From Nitrogeniibacter aestuarii (GTDB lineage Bacteria; Pseudomonadota; Gammaproteobacteria; Burkholderiales; Rhodocyclaceae): a stretch of DNA of 64,000 bases. The stretch lies in assembly GCF_017309585.1 (NCBI RefSeq), contig NZ_CP071321.1, positions 2,542,001 through 2,606,000 on the forward strand, written 5' to 3'. Position numbers and translations under genes: made by a program. The stretch's first letter is position 1. Each line of letters opens with the position of its first letter. The notes under the pieces were generated by a model. The model was not told where the DNA came from. It made no database searches and saw only the letters and a list, made by a program, of their open reading frames with translations. This document shows positions 7,699-16,816 of the stretch, piece after piece.

Positions 7699-9141
7699 TC
7701 ACATCCGGGATGTATGCCGTTGACCGGCGACCACCTTGCCCGGATTGAGCAGACCATGGGGGTCTAGAAGATCCTTGATTTTGGAAAGCATTTCCAGTTC
7801 GAGCGGGCTCTTGTATCGCTTGATCTCTTCAACCTTCAGTTGTCCCAGACCATGCTCTGCCGAAATTGAACCATCACAGGCGTACACCACATCATGCACC
7901 GCACGGTTCAGGGCAGGCGTCGCCTCAATGAGGCGTCGGTTATCGTCAGGATCGACACAAGAGAGGTTGTAATGGAGATTGCCATCGCCCATGTGGCCAA
8001 ATGCCACAATGCGCACACCTTCAGCAGCGGCAGCCACCGCAGATTCAGCACGCGCAAGAAACTCCGGAATGCGGCTCACGGGCACCGAAATATCATGCTT
8101 GATGCTGAAGCCTTCAATTCGTTGTGCTTCTGATATGTTTTCTCTCAGTCCCCATAGGGCCGCCTCCTGCGCCCCGCTCGCCGCGACGATCATGTCTGTC
8201 ATGAGACCCTGGTCATACGCGCTCATAAGCACATCTTCGAGCCTCTCAGCAAGCGGCGCATCCGGATCAACGTCGGCAACCTCAAGCAGGACAGACCATT
8301 CGGTTCTTGATTCGAGGGGCGCCCGTGCACCGGGTATGTGGCGCAGAACCACATCGAGCGCAGCACCACCAATCAACTCAAAGGCGGAAATCCGTTCTCC
8401 AAAGCGCCGGCGCAGTGCATCGAGCAATGAAAGCGCAGCGTCCGGCGAAGGCATCTGGGCCCAGGCGACCGCACGAACGGCCGGCCGTGGAACCATCTTG
8501 AGCACGGCAGCCGTCACGATGCCAAGCGTACCTTCTGCACCAATAAACAGGTGCTTGAGATCGTAGCCCGTATTGTCCTTGTGAAGTCGGCGCAAACCAT
8601 CCCAAACACGACCGTCTGCCAGCACCACTTCGAGCCCGAGGACCAACTGACGCGTGTTGCCATAACGCAGCACGTGAACACCGCCAGCATTGGTCGATAT
8701 ATTGCCGCCGATCTGACAGCTACCCTCCGAGGCCAGCGACAAAGGGAAAAGGCAGTCGTGGTCTTCGGCTGCCGCCTGGACCTCGGCGAGCGTGCAACCA
8801 GCCTCGACAGTAATCGTTCGATCAAGCGGGTCCACATGGCGGATTCGTCTCATGCGCTTGAGGCTGAGCACGATCGACCCGTCACTCGAAACAGGGGTTG
8901 CACCACCGCACAGCCCGGTGTTTCCACCCTGCGGCACAACGGTGACGCCATGATCCGCGCACAGCGCAAGCACGGCGGAGACCTCTGCCGTGCTTGCGGG
9001 CAAGACGACAGCAACACCGTCGCCCCGGTAGCGGCCGCGCCAATCCTCGCAGTACGCCGCCATTTCGTGATGACTCGTAAGCACATGCGACGAACCCACC
9101 ACCTGCGTCAGCGCTTCAATAAACAGCTTATTCGTGCTCAT
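7699..9141 (-). CDS. FAD-binding oxidase of the GlcD / D-lactate and D-2-hydroxyglutarate dehydrogenase type
   Basis: 480 residues. The N-terminal PCMH-type FAD domain has VVPQGGNTGLCGGATP and the GGNISTNAGG segment; the C-terminal FAD-oxidase domain holds FGHMGDGNLHYN and ends with AEHGLGQLKVEEIKRYKSP and LDPHGLLNPGKV. These are family hallmarks of flavoenzymes that oxidise D-2-hydroxyacids (D-lactate, glycolate, D-2-hydroxyglutarate) and pass electrons to quinone, cytochrome or ETF. Substrate cannot be fixed from sequence alone. No glcE or glcF partner is adjacent, which favours a single-subunit D-lactate/D-2-hydroxyglutarate enzyme. ATG 9141 overlaps the end of the patatin gene by 14 bases, so the two are probably coupled. 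Confidence 0.88.
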   Translation of the reverse strand: MSTNKLFIEALTQVVGSSHVLTSHHEMAAYCEDWRGRYRGDGVAVVLPASTAEVSAVLALCADHGVTVVPQGGNTGLCGGATPVSSDGSIVLSLKRMRRIRHVDPLDRTITVEAGCTLAEVQAAAEDHDCLFPLSLASEGSCQIGGNISTNAGGVHVLRYGNTRQLVLGLEVVLADGRVWDGLRRLHKDNTGYDLKHLFIGAEGTLGIVTAAVLKMVPRPAVRAVAWAQMPSPDAALSLLDALRRRFGERISAFELIGGAALDVVLRHIPGARAPLESRTEWSVLLEVADVDPDAPLAERLEDVLMSAYDQGLMTDMIVAASGAQEAALWGLRENISEAQRIEGFSIKHDISVPVSRIPEFLARAESAVAAAAEGVRIVAFGHMGDGNLHYNLSCVDPDDNRRLIEATPALNRAVHDVVYACDGSISAEHGLGQLKVEEIKRYKSPLELEMLSKIKDLLDPHGLLNPGKVVAGQRHTSRM

Positions 9142-10075
9142 CACCCTGCTCCCGTCCCAAGGCATAGCGGATGGCTGGCATGACGCGCGCGACAGCCGCC
9201 TCACCCTCGGCAATGGCCTCTGCGGCTCGGTGATAGTCCATCGGACCAAGCTGCCCAACCCTGGGACATATGTTGACGTCAGACGGATCACCCGCCATGC
9301 GGCTGCGTGCGATCCGCACCTGCATGACATTGATCGTCGTATTGAGCACATCGATCATCGACGGAAGGGGTTGAACCTCCTCCTTCGCACCGTTCTTGAG
9401 ACCAAGTCGCTCAAGAAGCCGGTCTGCCCAGCTTTTCTCCGCTTCTTCTTCACTCAGATCAGTGATCGGTTTGTGGAGTCGCCTGCGCGCCCGGCCCACA
9501 ATGTCCGAGCCCAGATCAACGGACAACACGACATCGGCGCCCATGGCACGACACAAAGAGACAGGCACCGGGTTGACCAGCCCACCGTCGACAAGGACAC
9601 GCCCATCCCGAATCACCGGCGCAAACAGGCCGGGCAAGGCAATCGAGGCGCGCACTGCCTTCGCGACACTACCCTCGCGAAACCAGATCTCTCGCCCTGT
9701 CTGAAGTTCGGTAGCAACACAACCAAAAGGCAGCAGGGTCTCAGAAAAATCCATGTCGACGAATTCGCGTTCGAAATGGGCGATGATTTTATCCCCCTTG
9801 ATCAATCCCCCACGAAAGCTCACATCGAGAAACGACACTACCGTTTGCCAACCCAGCTTTTCAATCCAGGCACTGAGCTTGTCGAAGTTGCCTGTCGCGA
9901 GTGCTGCGCCGACAAAGGCGCCAATTGAGCAACCGGCGACGACATCCGGCTTGATCCCCTCGTCGCGCAACGCTCGGATCACACCGATGTGCGCCCAGCC
10001 TCGAGCCGCTCCGCTGCCCAGCGCAAGCCCGATCTTCATTCCATCGCCGCTGCCTTTAGGCGAGATTTCGTGCAT
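9128..10075 (-). CDS. Patatin-like phospholipase / NTE family protein (RssA-like)
   Basis: 315 residues from MHEISPKGSG; a later ATG (10039, MKIGLALGSG) is possible. It shows the patatin oxyanion motif GLALGSGAARG, the nucleophile Ser50 in GCSIG and the catalytic Asp in VDGGLVNPVP, i.e. an intact Ser-Asp dyad. Bacterial relatives such as E. coli RssA are cytoplasmic acyl hydrolases of mostly unknown substrate. There is no signal peptide. It sits between rimO and the FAD oxidase on the same strand, with a terminator separating it from rimO and a 14-base overlap into the oxidase gene. Confidence 0.85.
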   Translation of the reverse strand: MHEISPKGSGDGMKIGLALGSGAARGWAHIGVIRALRDEGIKPDVVAGCSIGAFVGAALATGNFDKLSAWIEKLGWQTVVSFLDVSFRGGLIKGDKIIAHFEREFVDMDFSETLLPFGCVATELQTGREIWFREGSVAKAVRASIALPGLFAPVIRDGRVLVDGGLVNPVPVSLCRAMGADVVLSVDLGSDIVGRARRRLHKPITDLSEEEAEKSWADRLLERLGLKNGAKEEVQPLPSMIDVLNTTINVMQVRIARSRMAGDPSDVNICPRVGQLGPMDYHRAAEAIAEGEAAVARVMPAIRYALGREQGDEHE

Positions 10076-10088
10076 ATCGCAATTCCAA

Positions 10089-10124
10089 AATAAAAACGGA
10101 TGGCGGGTTGCCCCTGCCATCCGT
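10089..10124 (-). terminator. Rho-independent terminator after rimO
   Basis: Minus strand: 9-bp stem ACGGATGGC / GCCATCCGT with an 11-base loop, then TTTTATTTT. It lies 26 bases past the rimO stop and ahead of the patatin gene. Confidence 0.75.
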
Positions 10125-10149
10125 GATGATCGCACAGCGCGACAACCCG

Positions 10150-11481
10150 TCAGACTCTGTCGTCAATCAGCTCTGCGTACAAATCGTGAACGTCGCAATC
10201 AGTGACGCGAACGCGAGCGAACTCACCGATTTCAAGTGATTGCCCGCCCGGAATGATGACCAACCCGTCAATATCGGGTGCATCACCTTCTGAACGCGCA
10301 ACCGCCCCGTCCTCGTCGATGTCATCAACCAGCACGGTAAGCTCTTGACCAATCTTCCTTTCCAGGCGTTGGGTGCTGATGTCTTCCTGAAAGGCCATCA
10401 GACGAGCGCGACGATTTTCCCGCACTTCGTCCGGCACCGCCTCGGCCAGCGTATTGGCGACAGCGCCATCGACCGGCGAATACGCAAACGCGCCCACGCG
10501 GTCCAGCTCTGCCTGCTCAAGGAAACGAAGTAGAGCTTCGAAATCGCCCTCCGTCTCCCCCGGGAATCCGGTGATGAAGGTTGATCGAATCGTCAGTTCC
10601 GGACAAATGCTGCGCCACTTTCGAACACGCTCGAGCACGTTCTCGGCGCTCGCAGGCCGCTTCATCATCTTGAGAATGCGGGGACTCGCATGCTGAAAAG
10701 GAACATCAAGGTACGGCAGGATCTTGCCTTCTGCCATCAACGGAATCAGATCGTCCACACTCGGGTACGGATACACGTAGTGCAGCCGGACCCAGATACC
10801 CAGTTCTCCGAGCGCCTTCGACAGTTCGAGCAGACGGGTCTTGACCGGCTTGCCTCCCCAGAATCCGGTGCGATACTTGACATCGACACCGTAGGCGCTC
10901 GTATCTTGAGACACGACCAATAGTTCTTTGACGCCGGCGTCCGCCAGCTTTTCAGCCTCAGCCATGATGTCCCCGATCGGACGACTGACCAGGTCGCCAC
11001 GCATCGAGGGAATGATGCAGAAAGTGCACCGATGGTTGCAGCCTTCAGAGATCTTCAGATACGCGTAGTGTCGCGGCGTCAGGCGAATGCCCTGCGGCGG
11101 GACGAGATCAGTGAAGGGGTCGTGAGGCTTTGGCACATGGGTATGAATTGCGCCCATGACTTCGTCCGTCGCGTGAGGGCCAGTGACGGCAAGCACGTCC
11201 GGATACGCTTCGCGAATCATGTCGGCTTTGGCGCCAAGACAGCCGGTCACGACAACGCGCCCGTTTTCTGCCATGGCCTCGCCAATCGCATCGAGTGACT
11301 CCTCGACAGCGTCATCGACGAAACCGCAGGTGTTGATCACGACAAGATCAGCACCATCGTATTCAGGGGAAATTTCGTATCCCTCAGCACGCAGGCGCGT
11401 GAGGATGTGCTCGGAATCAACGGTTGCTTTGGGGCACCCCAGCGACACGAACCCCACTTTTGGTGCGCTGCTCTGATTCAT
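10150..11481 (-). CDS. rimO: Ribosomal protein S12 methylthiotransferase RimO
   Basis: 443 residues. N-terminal UPF0004 domain with GFVSLGCPKATVDSE and further Cys in INTCGFVDDA and VTGCLGAKAD (auxiliary 4Fe-4S cluster); radical SAM core with C-x3-C-x2-C in EGCNHRCTFCIIP; C-terminal TRAM domain. The LGCPKA... start and the GFVDDAVEES context separate RimO from MiaB. It methylthiolates the conserved Asp of S12 using SAM. ATG 11481 (MNQSSAPKVG) was taken over an in-frame GTG three codons upstream. It is separated from phaR by about 30 bases, so it may be transcribed behind phaR. Confidence 0.95.
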   Translation of the reverse strand: MNQSSAPKVGFVSLGCPKATVDSEHILTRLRAEGYEISPEYDGADLVVINTCGFVDDAVEESLDAIGEAMAENGRVVVTGCLGAKADMIREAYPDVLAVTGPHATDEVMGAIHTHVPKPHDPFTDLVPPQGIRLTPRHYAYLKISEGCNHRCTFCIIPSMRGDLVSRPIGDIMAEAEKLADAGVKELLVVSQDTSAYGVDVKYRTGFWGGKPVKTRLLELSKALGELGIWVRLHYVYPYPSVDDLIPLMAEGKILPYLDVPFQHASPRILKMMKRPASAENVLERVRKWRSICPELTIRSTFITGFPGETEGDFEALLRFLEQAELDRVGAFAYSPVDGAVANTLAEAVPDEVRENRRARLMAFQEDISTQRLERKIGQELTVLVDDIDEDGAVARSEGDAPDIDGLVIIPGGQSLEIGEFARVRVTDCDVHDLYAELIDDRV

Positions 11482-11512
11482 TTGCAGCACACCAAAAGAT
11501 TAAACATGCTTG

Positions 11513-12088
11513 TCACTTCTTGCCGGACCCCTGTTTGTCGGTTGTATCCATCGCCCCGTAATTGGGGAACTGAAATCCGGAGAACAGATTACGGGTCTGA
11601 CTTTCCATCTGATCCTGCATCTGTGTGAGCATCTTTTTGCTCTGTTCCATGTAGGCACCCATCATGCTCTGCATGGCAGGCCCCTGGAAATTCAGGAACT
11701 GCGCCCACAGATCCTGACTGATCGGGCTGTTCTCACCGTAGATGGAACGCGCCTGATCCTGCAGCTTCTGCTGCATGTCGGTGAACGCCTTGATGTTGTT
11801 TTCCAGATACTTGCCCATCATGCCCTGCATGGCATTGCCATAGAACCGGATCATATGAGCCAGGAGGTCGCTGGTGAACATCGGCGCGCCGCCTGCTTCT
11901 TCTTCCAGGATGATCTGCAGCAGAATGCTGCGGGTCAGGTCTTCGCCGGATTTGGCGTCCACGACCTGAAACTCGTCGTTAGCCAACACAAGGTCTTTGA
12001 CGTCGGCCAGCGTGATGTACGAACTGGTGCGGGTGTCATACAGCCGTCGGTTCGGGTACTTCTTGATGAGTCTTGCTTGATCGGGCAT
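11513..12088 (-). CDS. phaR: Polyhydroxyalkanoate synthesis repressor PhaR
   Basis: 191 residues starting MPDQARLIKKYPNRRLYDT, the invariant N-terminus of the PHB/PHA accumulation regulator DNA-binding domain (residues 3-65), followed by the PHB-binding region and a Gln/Met-rich C-terminus. PhaR binds both DNA and nascent PHB granules and relieves repression of phasin and pha genes when polymer forms. ATG 12088 has AAGG six bases upstream; an in-frame GTG five codons earlier is rejected. Position next to phaB and phaC is the classical betaproteobacterial arrangement. The terminator after phaB implies phaR has its own promoter. Confidence 0.95.
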   Translation of the reverse strand: MPDQARLIKKYPNRRLYDTRTSSYITLADVKDLVLANDEFQVVDAKSGEDLTRSILLQIILEEEAGGAPMFTSDLLAHMIRFYGNAMQGMMGKYLENNIKAFTDMQQKLQDQARSIYGENSPISQDLWAQFLNFQGPAMQSMMGAYMEQSKKMLTQMQDQMESQTRNLFSGFQFPNYGAMDTTDKQGSGKK

Positions 12089-12152
12089 TACCTTGGTCTC
12101 CACAAGGCGGATAGAGCTTCCGCTTCGTATTGCATTGTACCGCAGTGCGCAA

Positions 12153-12186
12153 AGAAAAACCCCGTCTAATGACGGGGCTTTTTCGT
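12153..12186 (-). terminator. Rho-independent terminator after the second phaB
   Basis: Minus strand: stem AAGCCCCGTC / GACGGGGTTT with loop ATTA and a T-run (TTTTTC). It lies about 26 bases past the phaB stop and separates phaB from phaR. Confidence 0.85.
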
Positions 12187-12211
12187 GATCGATTTCGCAG
12201 CGCGAGGTAGA

Positions 12212-12952
12212 TCACTGCATGTACAGACCACCGTTGATGTTGATCGTGGCACCTGTGATGTAACCGGCCAGATCAGATGCAAGATACGCGCAGAGGCCGC
12301 CGATCTCTTCCGGCTTGCCCAGACGCTTCATGGGCACCGTATCGGTAATGGCTTGGCGAATGTCGTCACGAATGGCCATCACCATGTCAGTGGCAATGTA
12401 ACCCGGGGCAATTGCGTTGACCGTCACGCCCTTGGTCGCCAGTTCCTGGGCCAGAGCCTTGGTAAAACCAATCACGCCTGCTTTGGCTGCAGAGTAGTTG
12501 GTCTGGCCTGCCTGCCCCTTCACGCCATTGACTGACGAGATGTTGATGATGCGACCAAAACCGCGCTCAGCCATCTTGGCCGAGACTTGATGGGTCACAT
12601 TAAAGAGGCTGTCCATATTGGTGGCCATGACAGCTTTCCATTGAGCCACTTCCATCTTCGGAAAGAATTTGTCGCGAGTGATGCCGGCATTGTTCACCAG
12701 AATGTCGATCGGACCGACTTCGGCTTCGGCCTTTTCAACCATGGCCTTGCAGGACTCATAGTCGGAAACGTCGCCCTCGGCAGCCATGAACTTGAAACCC
12801 AGCTCTTCTTGCTTGGCGAGCCACTCGTCTTTCTGCTCGAAACCCGGCAGACAGTTGGCCAGTACGGTGTAGCCGTCCTTGGCGAAGGCCTGGCAAATCG
12901 CAGTACCCAGACCGCCCATGGCGCCCGTGACCAGTGCAACTTTAGTCGTCAT
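12212..12952 (-). CDS. phaB: Acetoacetyl-CoA reductase PhaB, second paralogue
   Basis: 246 residues, the exact family length. Short-chain dehydrogenase with cofactor motif TGAMGGLGTAI, NNAGITRD, and the catalytic Ser, Tyr and Lys in NISSVNG and TNYSAAKAG. It ends INGGLYMQ, as PhaB proteins do. It reduces acetoacetyl-CoA to (R)-3-hydroxybutyryl-CoA with NADPH, supplying monomer to PhaC. It lies downstream of a first phaB in the same orientation but is separated from it by a terminator and 290 bases, so it is probably an independent unit. phaA (beta-ketothiolase) is not in the window. Confidence 0.93.
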   Translation of the reverse strand: MTTKVALVTGAMGGLGTAICQAFAKDGYTVLANCLPGFEQKDEWLAKQEELGFKFMAAEGDVSDYESCKAMVEKAEAEVGPIDILVNNAGITRDKFFPKMEVAQWKAVMATNMDSLFNVTHQVSAKMAERGFGRIINISSVNGVKGQAGQTNYSAAKAGVIGFTKALAQELATKGVTVNAIAPGYIATDMVMAIRDDIRQAITDTVPMKRLGKPEEIGGLCAYLASDLAGYITGATININGGLYMQ

Positions 12953-13195
12953 TGTCGATACCTCTCAAAGTTTCCTCAGGGATCCACAGCACGCTCTTGC
13001 CGTATCAGACAGGCAATAGGCGACTGAGGTTGATGTTTGCCGACCAAACCCTGGGCCATCTTCCCCCCTTAGATCGCCGGCTAACAGCTCATTGACGGAG
13101 CCGGAATTCGCAGCTGTTTGCGGCAGCGCACGCAACTCCACGTCAGATTATAAGGGTACTTTGGCACAATTTATTGCGTTGCAGCAAATCAGGTC

Positions 13196-13226
13196 AAAAA
13201 AAACGGCGCACCAAAGTGCGCCGTTT
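13196..13226 (-). terminator. Rho-independent terminator after the first phaB
   Basis: Minus strand: 8-bp stem CGGCGCAC / GTGCGCCG, 4-nt loop, then eight T. It lies about 20 bases past the stop of the phaB at 13243-13983. Confidence 0.88.
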
Positions 13227-13242
13227 TCTGTCCGTATGACGA

Positions 13243-13983
13243 TCAGAACATGTGTTGCCCGCCGTTGATGGAGATGTTGGCCCCCGTCACGAACGCTGCC
13301 TCTTCAGAGGACAGGTAAGCAACCAGACCCGCAATCTCTTCAGGCTTGCCAAGACGATTGACCGGAATCTGAGGCAGGATCTTGCTATCAAGAATTTCCT
13401 GCGGGATCGCCATGACCATCTTTGTACCGATGTATCCCGGCGAGATGGTATTGACAGTCACCCCACTGCGGGCGACTTCAAGCGCCAACGCCTTGGTGAA
13501 ACCGTGCATGCCAGCCTTCGCGGCAGAGTAATTGGTCTGACCGAAAGCACCTTTCTGACCGTTCACCGATGACACGTTGATGATCCGACCCCACTTGCGC
13601 TCGACCATGCCATCCACAACCTGCTTGGTCATGTTGAACACGCTATCGAGGTTGGTACTGATCACGGCATCCCAGTCCGCCTTGGTCATCTTCTTGAACG
13701 TCATGTCACGCGTGATACCAGCGTTATTGACGAGCACATCAACAGGACCTGCCGAGCTTTCGACTTCCTTGACACATTCCGCAGCGGAATCGAAATCAGA
13801 CACGTCGCACGGTACACCTTTGAAACCGTAGCCCATGTTGTTCATGGTTTGCAGCCAGTCATCGGCCTTGCTGTTACCGGGCGAATGAGTCGTGATGACC
13901 TTGTACCCCAGCGCCGCCAGCTTGATGCAGATGGCCTCCCCCAGGCCACCCATACCACCAGTCACGAGTGCAATTCTTGCCAT
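13243..13983 (-). CDS. phaB: Acetoacetyl-CoA reductase PhaB, first paralogue
   Basis: 246-residue short-chain dehydrogenase. Cofactor motif TGGMGGLGEAI, NNAGITRD, catalytic residues in NVSSVNGQKG and TNYSAAKAG, and C-terminus INGGQHMF. It lies 74 bases downstream of phaC on the same strand and is followed by its own terminator, so a phaC-phaB transcript is likely. The internal FGQTNYSAAKAG and ITRDMTFKKMT segments resemble Cupriavidus PhaB closely. The differences from the second copy around the cofactor loop (SPGNSKADDW here, LPGFEQKDEW there) could mean different cofactor or kinetic behaviour, but this is not shown by the sequence. Confidence 0.94.
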   Translation of the reverse strand: MARIALVTGGMGGLGEAICIKLAALGYKVITTHSPGNSKADDWLQTMNNMGYGFKGVPCDVSDFDSAAECVKEVESSAGPVDVLVNNAGITRDMTFKKMTKADWDAVISTNLDSVFNMTKQVVDGMVERKWGRIINVSSVNGQKGAFGQTNYSAAKAGMHGFTKALALEVARSGVTVNTISPGYIGTKMVMAIPQEILDSKILPQIPVNRLGKPEEIAGLVAYLSSEEAAFVTGANISINGGQHMF

Positions 13984-14057
13984 TGTCTTCTCCTCTCTCC
14001 TCGTCTTTGAGGGTGCTTGATAGCCCTGCCGGCCCCCTCAAGCCAGCAGGCCCGAAA

Positions 14058-15788
14058 TCATGACTTTCCCGCCCTCTCCTTCACGTAGCGACCGGGTGCC
14101 GGCTCGGTCGGCTCATACGTTGTACTACCAAGCCGACCACGCGCAGCGATGGCTTTGCCAGAGCGCGGTTTGAGCCACTCGATCCAGTCCAGCCACCAGC
14201 TGCCCGGACGCTCTTCTGCCGTTTCGAGCCACTCCTCCGCATGCGACGGATTGGCAGTGGACACCCAATAGCTACGTCGATTCTTGCTCGCCGGATTGAT
14301 TGCCCCGGCAATATGGCCGCTGGCACCAAGCACGAAGGTGGTTTCGCCGCCGAGCAAGCGGCGTGCAAGATAGGCGCTTTCCCAGGGAACAATGTGGTCT
14401 TCGCGTGTGGCAAGCAAATATGCGGGCATGTCGACCTTGCCCAGATCGACTTTCTGCCCGAGCATTTTCAGCCGCCCCGGAATCCGCAGGTTGTTCTCCA
14501 GGTACATGTTGCGAAGGTACCAGCACAGGAACGGACCCGGCAGGTTGGTACTGTCGGAATTCCAGTACAGCAGGTCAAACGCCGCTGGTTTGTCACCCTT
14601 CAGGTAATTCCCCACGACGTATTGCCAGACGAGGTCATTCGCCCTGAGCGCAGAAAAGGTGTTGGCCAGCTCTTGCCCCGGAAGCAAGCCACCTTTGCCG
14701 ATGGTCGCCTCGCGAGTGGCAACGCTTGTTTCGTCGACGAGGCACCCGAGCTCACCCGCGTCCGAGAAATCGAGCAATGTGGTCATGAGCGTGAGGCTTT
14801 CGACCGGATCTTCGCCTCGCGCCCTGGCCACTGCGAGCGCCGAGGTCAGAAGCGTTCCGCCCACACAGAAACCCAGCACATTGAGCTTCTTCACACGGGT
14901 GACACTTCGAACGATCTCAAGCGCTGTCAGTGGCCCCTTATCGAGGTAATCGTCCCAGGTCGTCTTGGATTCGCTTTGCTGCGGGTTCTTCCAGGAGACC
15001 AGGAAAACCGTGACACCCTGCTCGACAATGAACCGAACCAGGGAGTTATGCGCCTGCAAGTCCATGATGTAGAACTTGTTGATGCACGGCGGAACGATCA
15101 GCAGCGGCTTTTGCGCCACCTTGTCTGTCAGTGGCGCGTACTGGATGAGCTGCATCAGCTCGTTTTCATAGATGACCGCACCCGGGGTGGTCGCCAGGTT
15201 GCGGCCCACCTCAAAGGCATCGTCGTCGGTCATTGAAATGCGGCCCTTCTCCAGATCCTTGAGGAGGTTCTGGATTCCGCGGGTAATGCTTTCGCCTTTG
15301 GTATCGAGCGCGGTCTTGATGAATTCGGGATTCGTGGCCGCGAAGTTGCTCGGCGACAGGGCATCAATATACTGACGCGTGAGGAACTGCACTCGCGCTT
15401 TCATACGCCCGTCTTCGAGTGGCGCTTCGCTCGCAACGCGGTTCATGAATTCTGCGTTGAGCAGGTAGGCCTGACGAAGATAGTCGTACACCGGACTCTC
15501 AGCCCAGGCATCGTCGTTGAAACGTCGATCTCCTCTTTGAGGAGCCACCAAGGGCTCGCCCTTGGTATCGTTTCGCTGCAACATGTGAGACCAGAGCTCG
15601 GCGTGCCGTTGCGCGTATTCCCGCTGCAGTTCGACGAGCGTGCCACCATCAGGCACGGGCGCTGCCGCGCCCTGCTGCATGCCGGCCGCCTGCTTGCCGA
15701 CAAACTCAAAAAACTGACGGGTGAATTGCTCACCCATCTGCATCAGTTCCTGCGCTCCCGGGAACGCAGCCCCGTTGTGATCCGACAT
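14058..15788 (-). CDS. phaC: Class I poly(3-hydroxyalkanoate) synthase PhaC
   Basis: 576 residues, class I length. The alpha/beta-hydrolase core has the lipase-like box GFCVGG with the catalytic Cys at 308, the triad Asp in EDHIVPW and the His in GASGHIAG. The N-terminal region (1-190) is the PhaC_N domain, including the poly-Ala/Gln stretch near the start. It polymerises (R)-3-hydroxybutyryl-CoA into PHB at the granule surface and heads the block phaC-phaB-phaB-phaR. The start at MSDHNGAAF is the only good candidate; it is divergent from a small membrane-protein gene 59 bases away. Confidence 0.96.
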   Translation of the reverse strand: MSDHNGAAFPGAQELMQMGEQFTRQFFEFVGKQAAGMQQGAAAPVPDGGTLVELQREYAQRHAELWSHMLQRNDTKGEPLVAPQRGDRRFNDDAWAESPVYDYLRQAYLLNAEFMNRVASEAPLEDGRMKARVQFLTRQYIDALSPSNFAATNPEFIKTALDTKGESITRGIQNLLKDLEKGRISMTDDDAFEVGRNLATTPGAVIYENELMQLIQYAPLTDKVAQKPLLIVPPCINKFYIMDLQAHNSLVRFIVEQGVTVFLVSWKNPQQSESKTTWDDYLDKGPLTALEIVRSVTRVKKLNVLGFCVGGTLLTSALAVARARGEDPVESLTLMTTLLDFSDAGELGCLVDETSVATREATIGKGGLLPGQELANTFSALRANDLVWQYVVGNYLKGDKPAAFDLLYWNSDSTNLPGPFLCWYLRNMYLENNLRIPGRLKMLGQKVDLGKVDMPAYLLATREDHIVPWESAYLARRLLGGETTFVLGASGHIAGAINPASKNRRSYWVSTANPSHAEEWLETAEERPGSWWLDWIEWLKPRSGKAIAARGRLGSTTYEPTEPAPGRYVKERAGKS

Positions 15789-15847
15789 CCCTGCTCCTCG
15801 TCAGCCGCCATCCTCCGGTGACCCGCCGTCAGCGGTACCATAGCGCC

Positions 15848-16066
15848 ATGTACATCATTGCAGTTGCCTGGCTCTATGTCGCACTTCTGGCGGCCGTCAC
15901 CGACGAGACCATCGTCGGTGGCGTGCTGACCTTTGTTTTCTATGGCTTGTTTCCGCTCGCCCTGTTTCTTTGGTTGTTCGGCACCCCGGCACGTCACCGC
16001 CGCCGGAAGGCACTGGAAAGCGAAATCAGCAAACAGGATGGCGACAATTCAGACAAGAATCAATAG
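15848..16066 (+). CDS. Small hydrophobic protein with two predicted membrane segments
   Basis: 72 residues from ATG 15848 (MYIIAVAWLYV). Two predicted transmembrane helices (about 2-20 and 27-47) are followed by a charged cytoplasmic tail (PARHRRRKALESE...). I do not recognise a named family, but small proteins of this layout occur beside phaC/pgeF in related genomes to my recollection. It is divergent from phaC and converges on pgeF, with its stop 3 bases from the pgeF stop. An earlier start at 15818 adds only basic residues and is less likely. Function unknown. Confidence 0.65.
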   Translation: MYIIAVAWLYVALLAAVTDETIVGGVLTFVFYGLFPLALFLWLFGTPARHRRRKALESEISKQDGDNSDKNQ

Positions 16067-16069
16067 GCA

Positions 16070-16816
16070 TCAGCCTCTCGTGGCCTCGGCCAGCCAGATC
16101 ATCGCCACCATCCGCCCTGTGGCGCCATCACGTCGATAAGAGTAAAACCGCTCAGGCTCACTGTACGTGCAAAGCCCGCCGCCGTAGATGGATCGCACGC
16201 CGACGCGACTCAAGCGCGAGTGGGCAATGGCATACAGATCGGCCATCCATTTCCCCTCCTTCGGCCCGCTCCTGAACGCAGACGCGATGTCGGGATCACG
16301 CCCCACAAACGCAGATCGCACGTCGTCACCCACCTCGAAGGCCGCCGGCCCGATCGCCGCGCCAAGCCACGCAATGACCTGATCGGCAGACACGCCCATC
16401 GCCTTCACGGTGGATTCGAGCACACCATCGCACAAACCCCGCCAGCCAGCATGGGCGGCGGCAACCACCTCGCCACTGGAAGTGGTCAGCAGTACAGGCA
16501 GACAGTCGGCGGTCATCACGGCGCATGCCAGCTTCGGCGTCCGACTCACGGCAGCATCGGCGATCACCCCATCCGTTGATGTTTCGGCATCGACAACCTC
16601 GACACCGTGCACCTGCTTGAGCCATCGCGGTCGTGCGTCGGTGGCACTCGCCAACAGCGCTCGATTGTTCGCGACCGCGTCGGGATTGTCACCCACGTGA
16701 TCACCCACGTTAAACCCGTCGTATGGCGCAGACGACGCCCCGCCGACGCGCGTAGTCATGAGCGCCCGGACGTGCGCTGGCGCCGGCCAATCAGGAATGA
16801 TGGCGTCAACCTGCAT
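16070..16816 (-). CDS. pgeF: Peptidoglycan editing factor / multicopper-oxidase-like laccase-domain protein (YfiH family)
   Basis: 248 residues. Conserved zinc ligands and motifs of the YfiH/DUF152 family: LKQVHGVEV, MTADCLPVLL, AAHAGWRGL and the C-terminal TYSEPERFYSYRRDG. Members act as purine nucleoside phosphorylases/adenosine deaminases in vitro, and E. coli PgeF (YfiH) prevents misincorporation into the peptidoglycan stem peptide. The start MQVDAIIPDW overlaps the end of rluD by 11 bases, the arrangement found in many proteobacteria (rluD-pgeF), so they form one unit. Confidence 0.92.
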   Translation of the reverse strand: MQVDAIIPDWPAPAHVRALMTTRVGGASSAPYDGFNVGDHVGDNPDAVANNRALLASATDARPRWLKQVHGVEVVDAETSTDGVIADAAVSRTPKLACAVMTADCLPVLLTTSSGEVVAAAHAGWRGLCDGVLESTVKAMGVSADQVIAWLGAAIGPAAFEVGDDVRSAFVGRDPDIASAFRSGPKEGKWMADLYAIAHSRLSRVGVRSIYGGGLCTYSEPERFYSYRRDGATGRMVAMIWLAEATRG

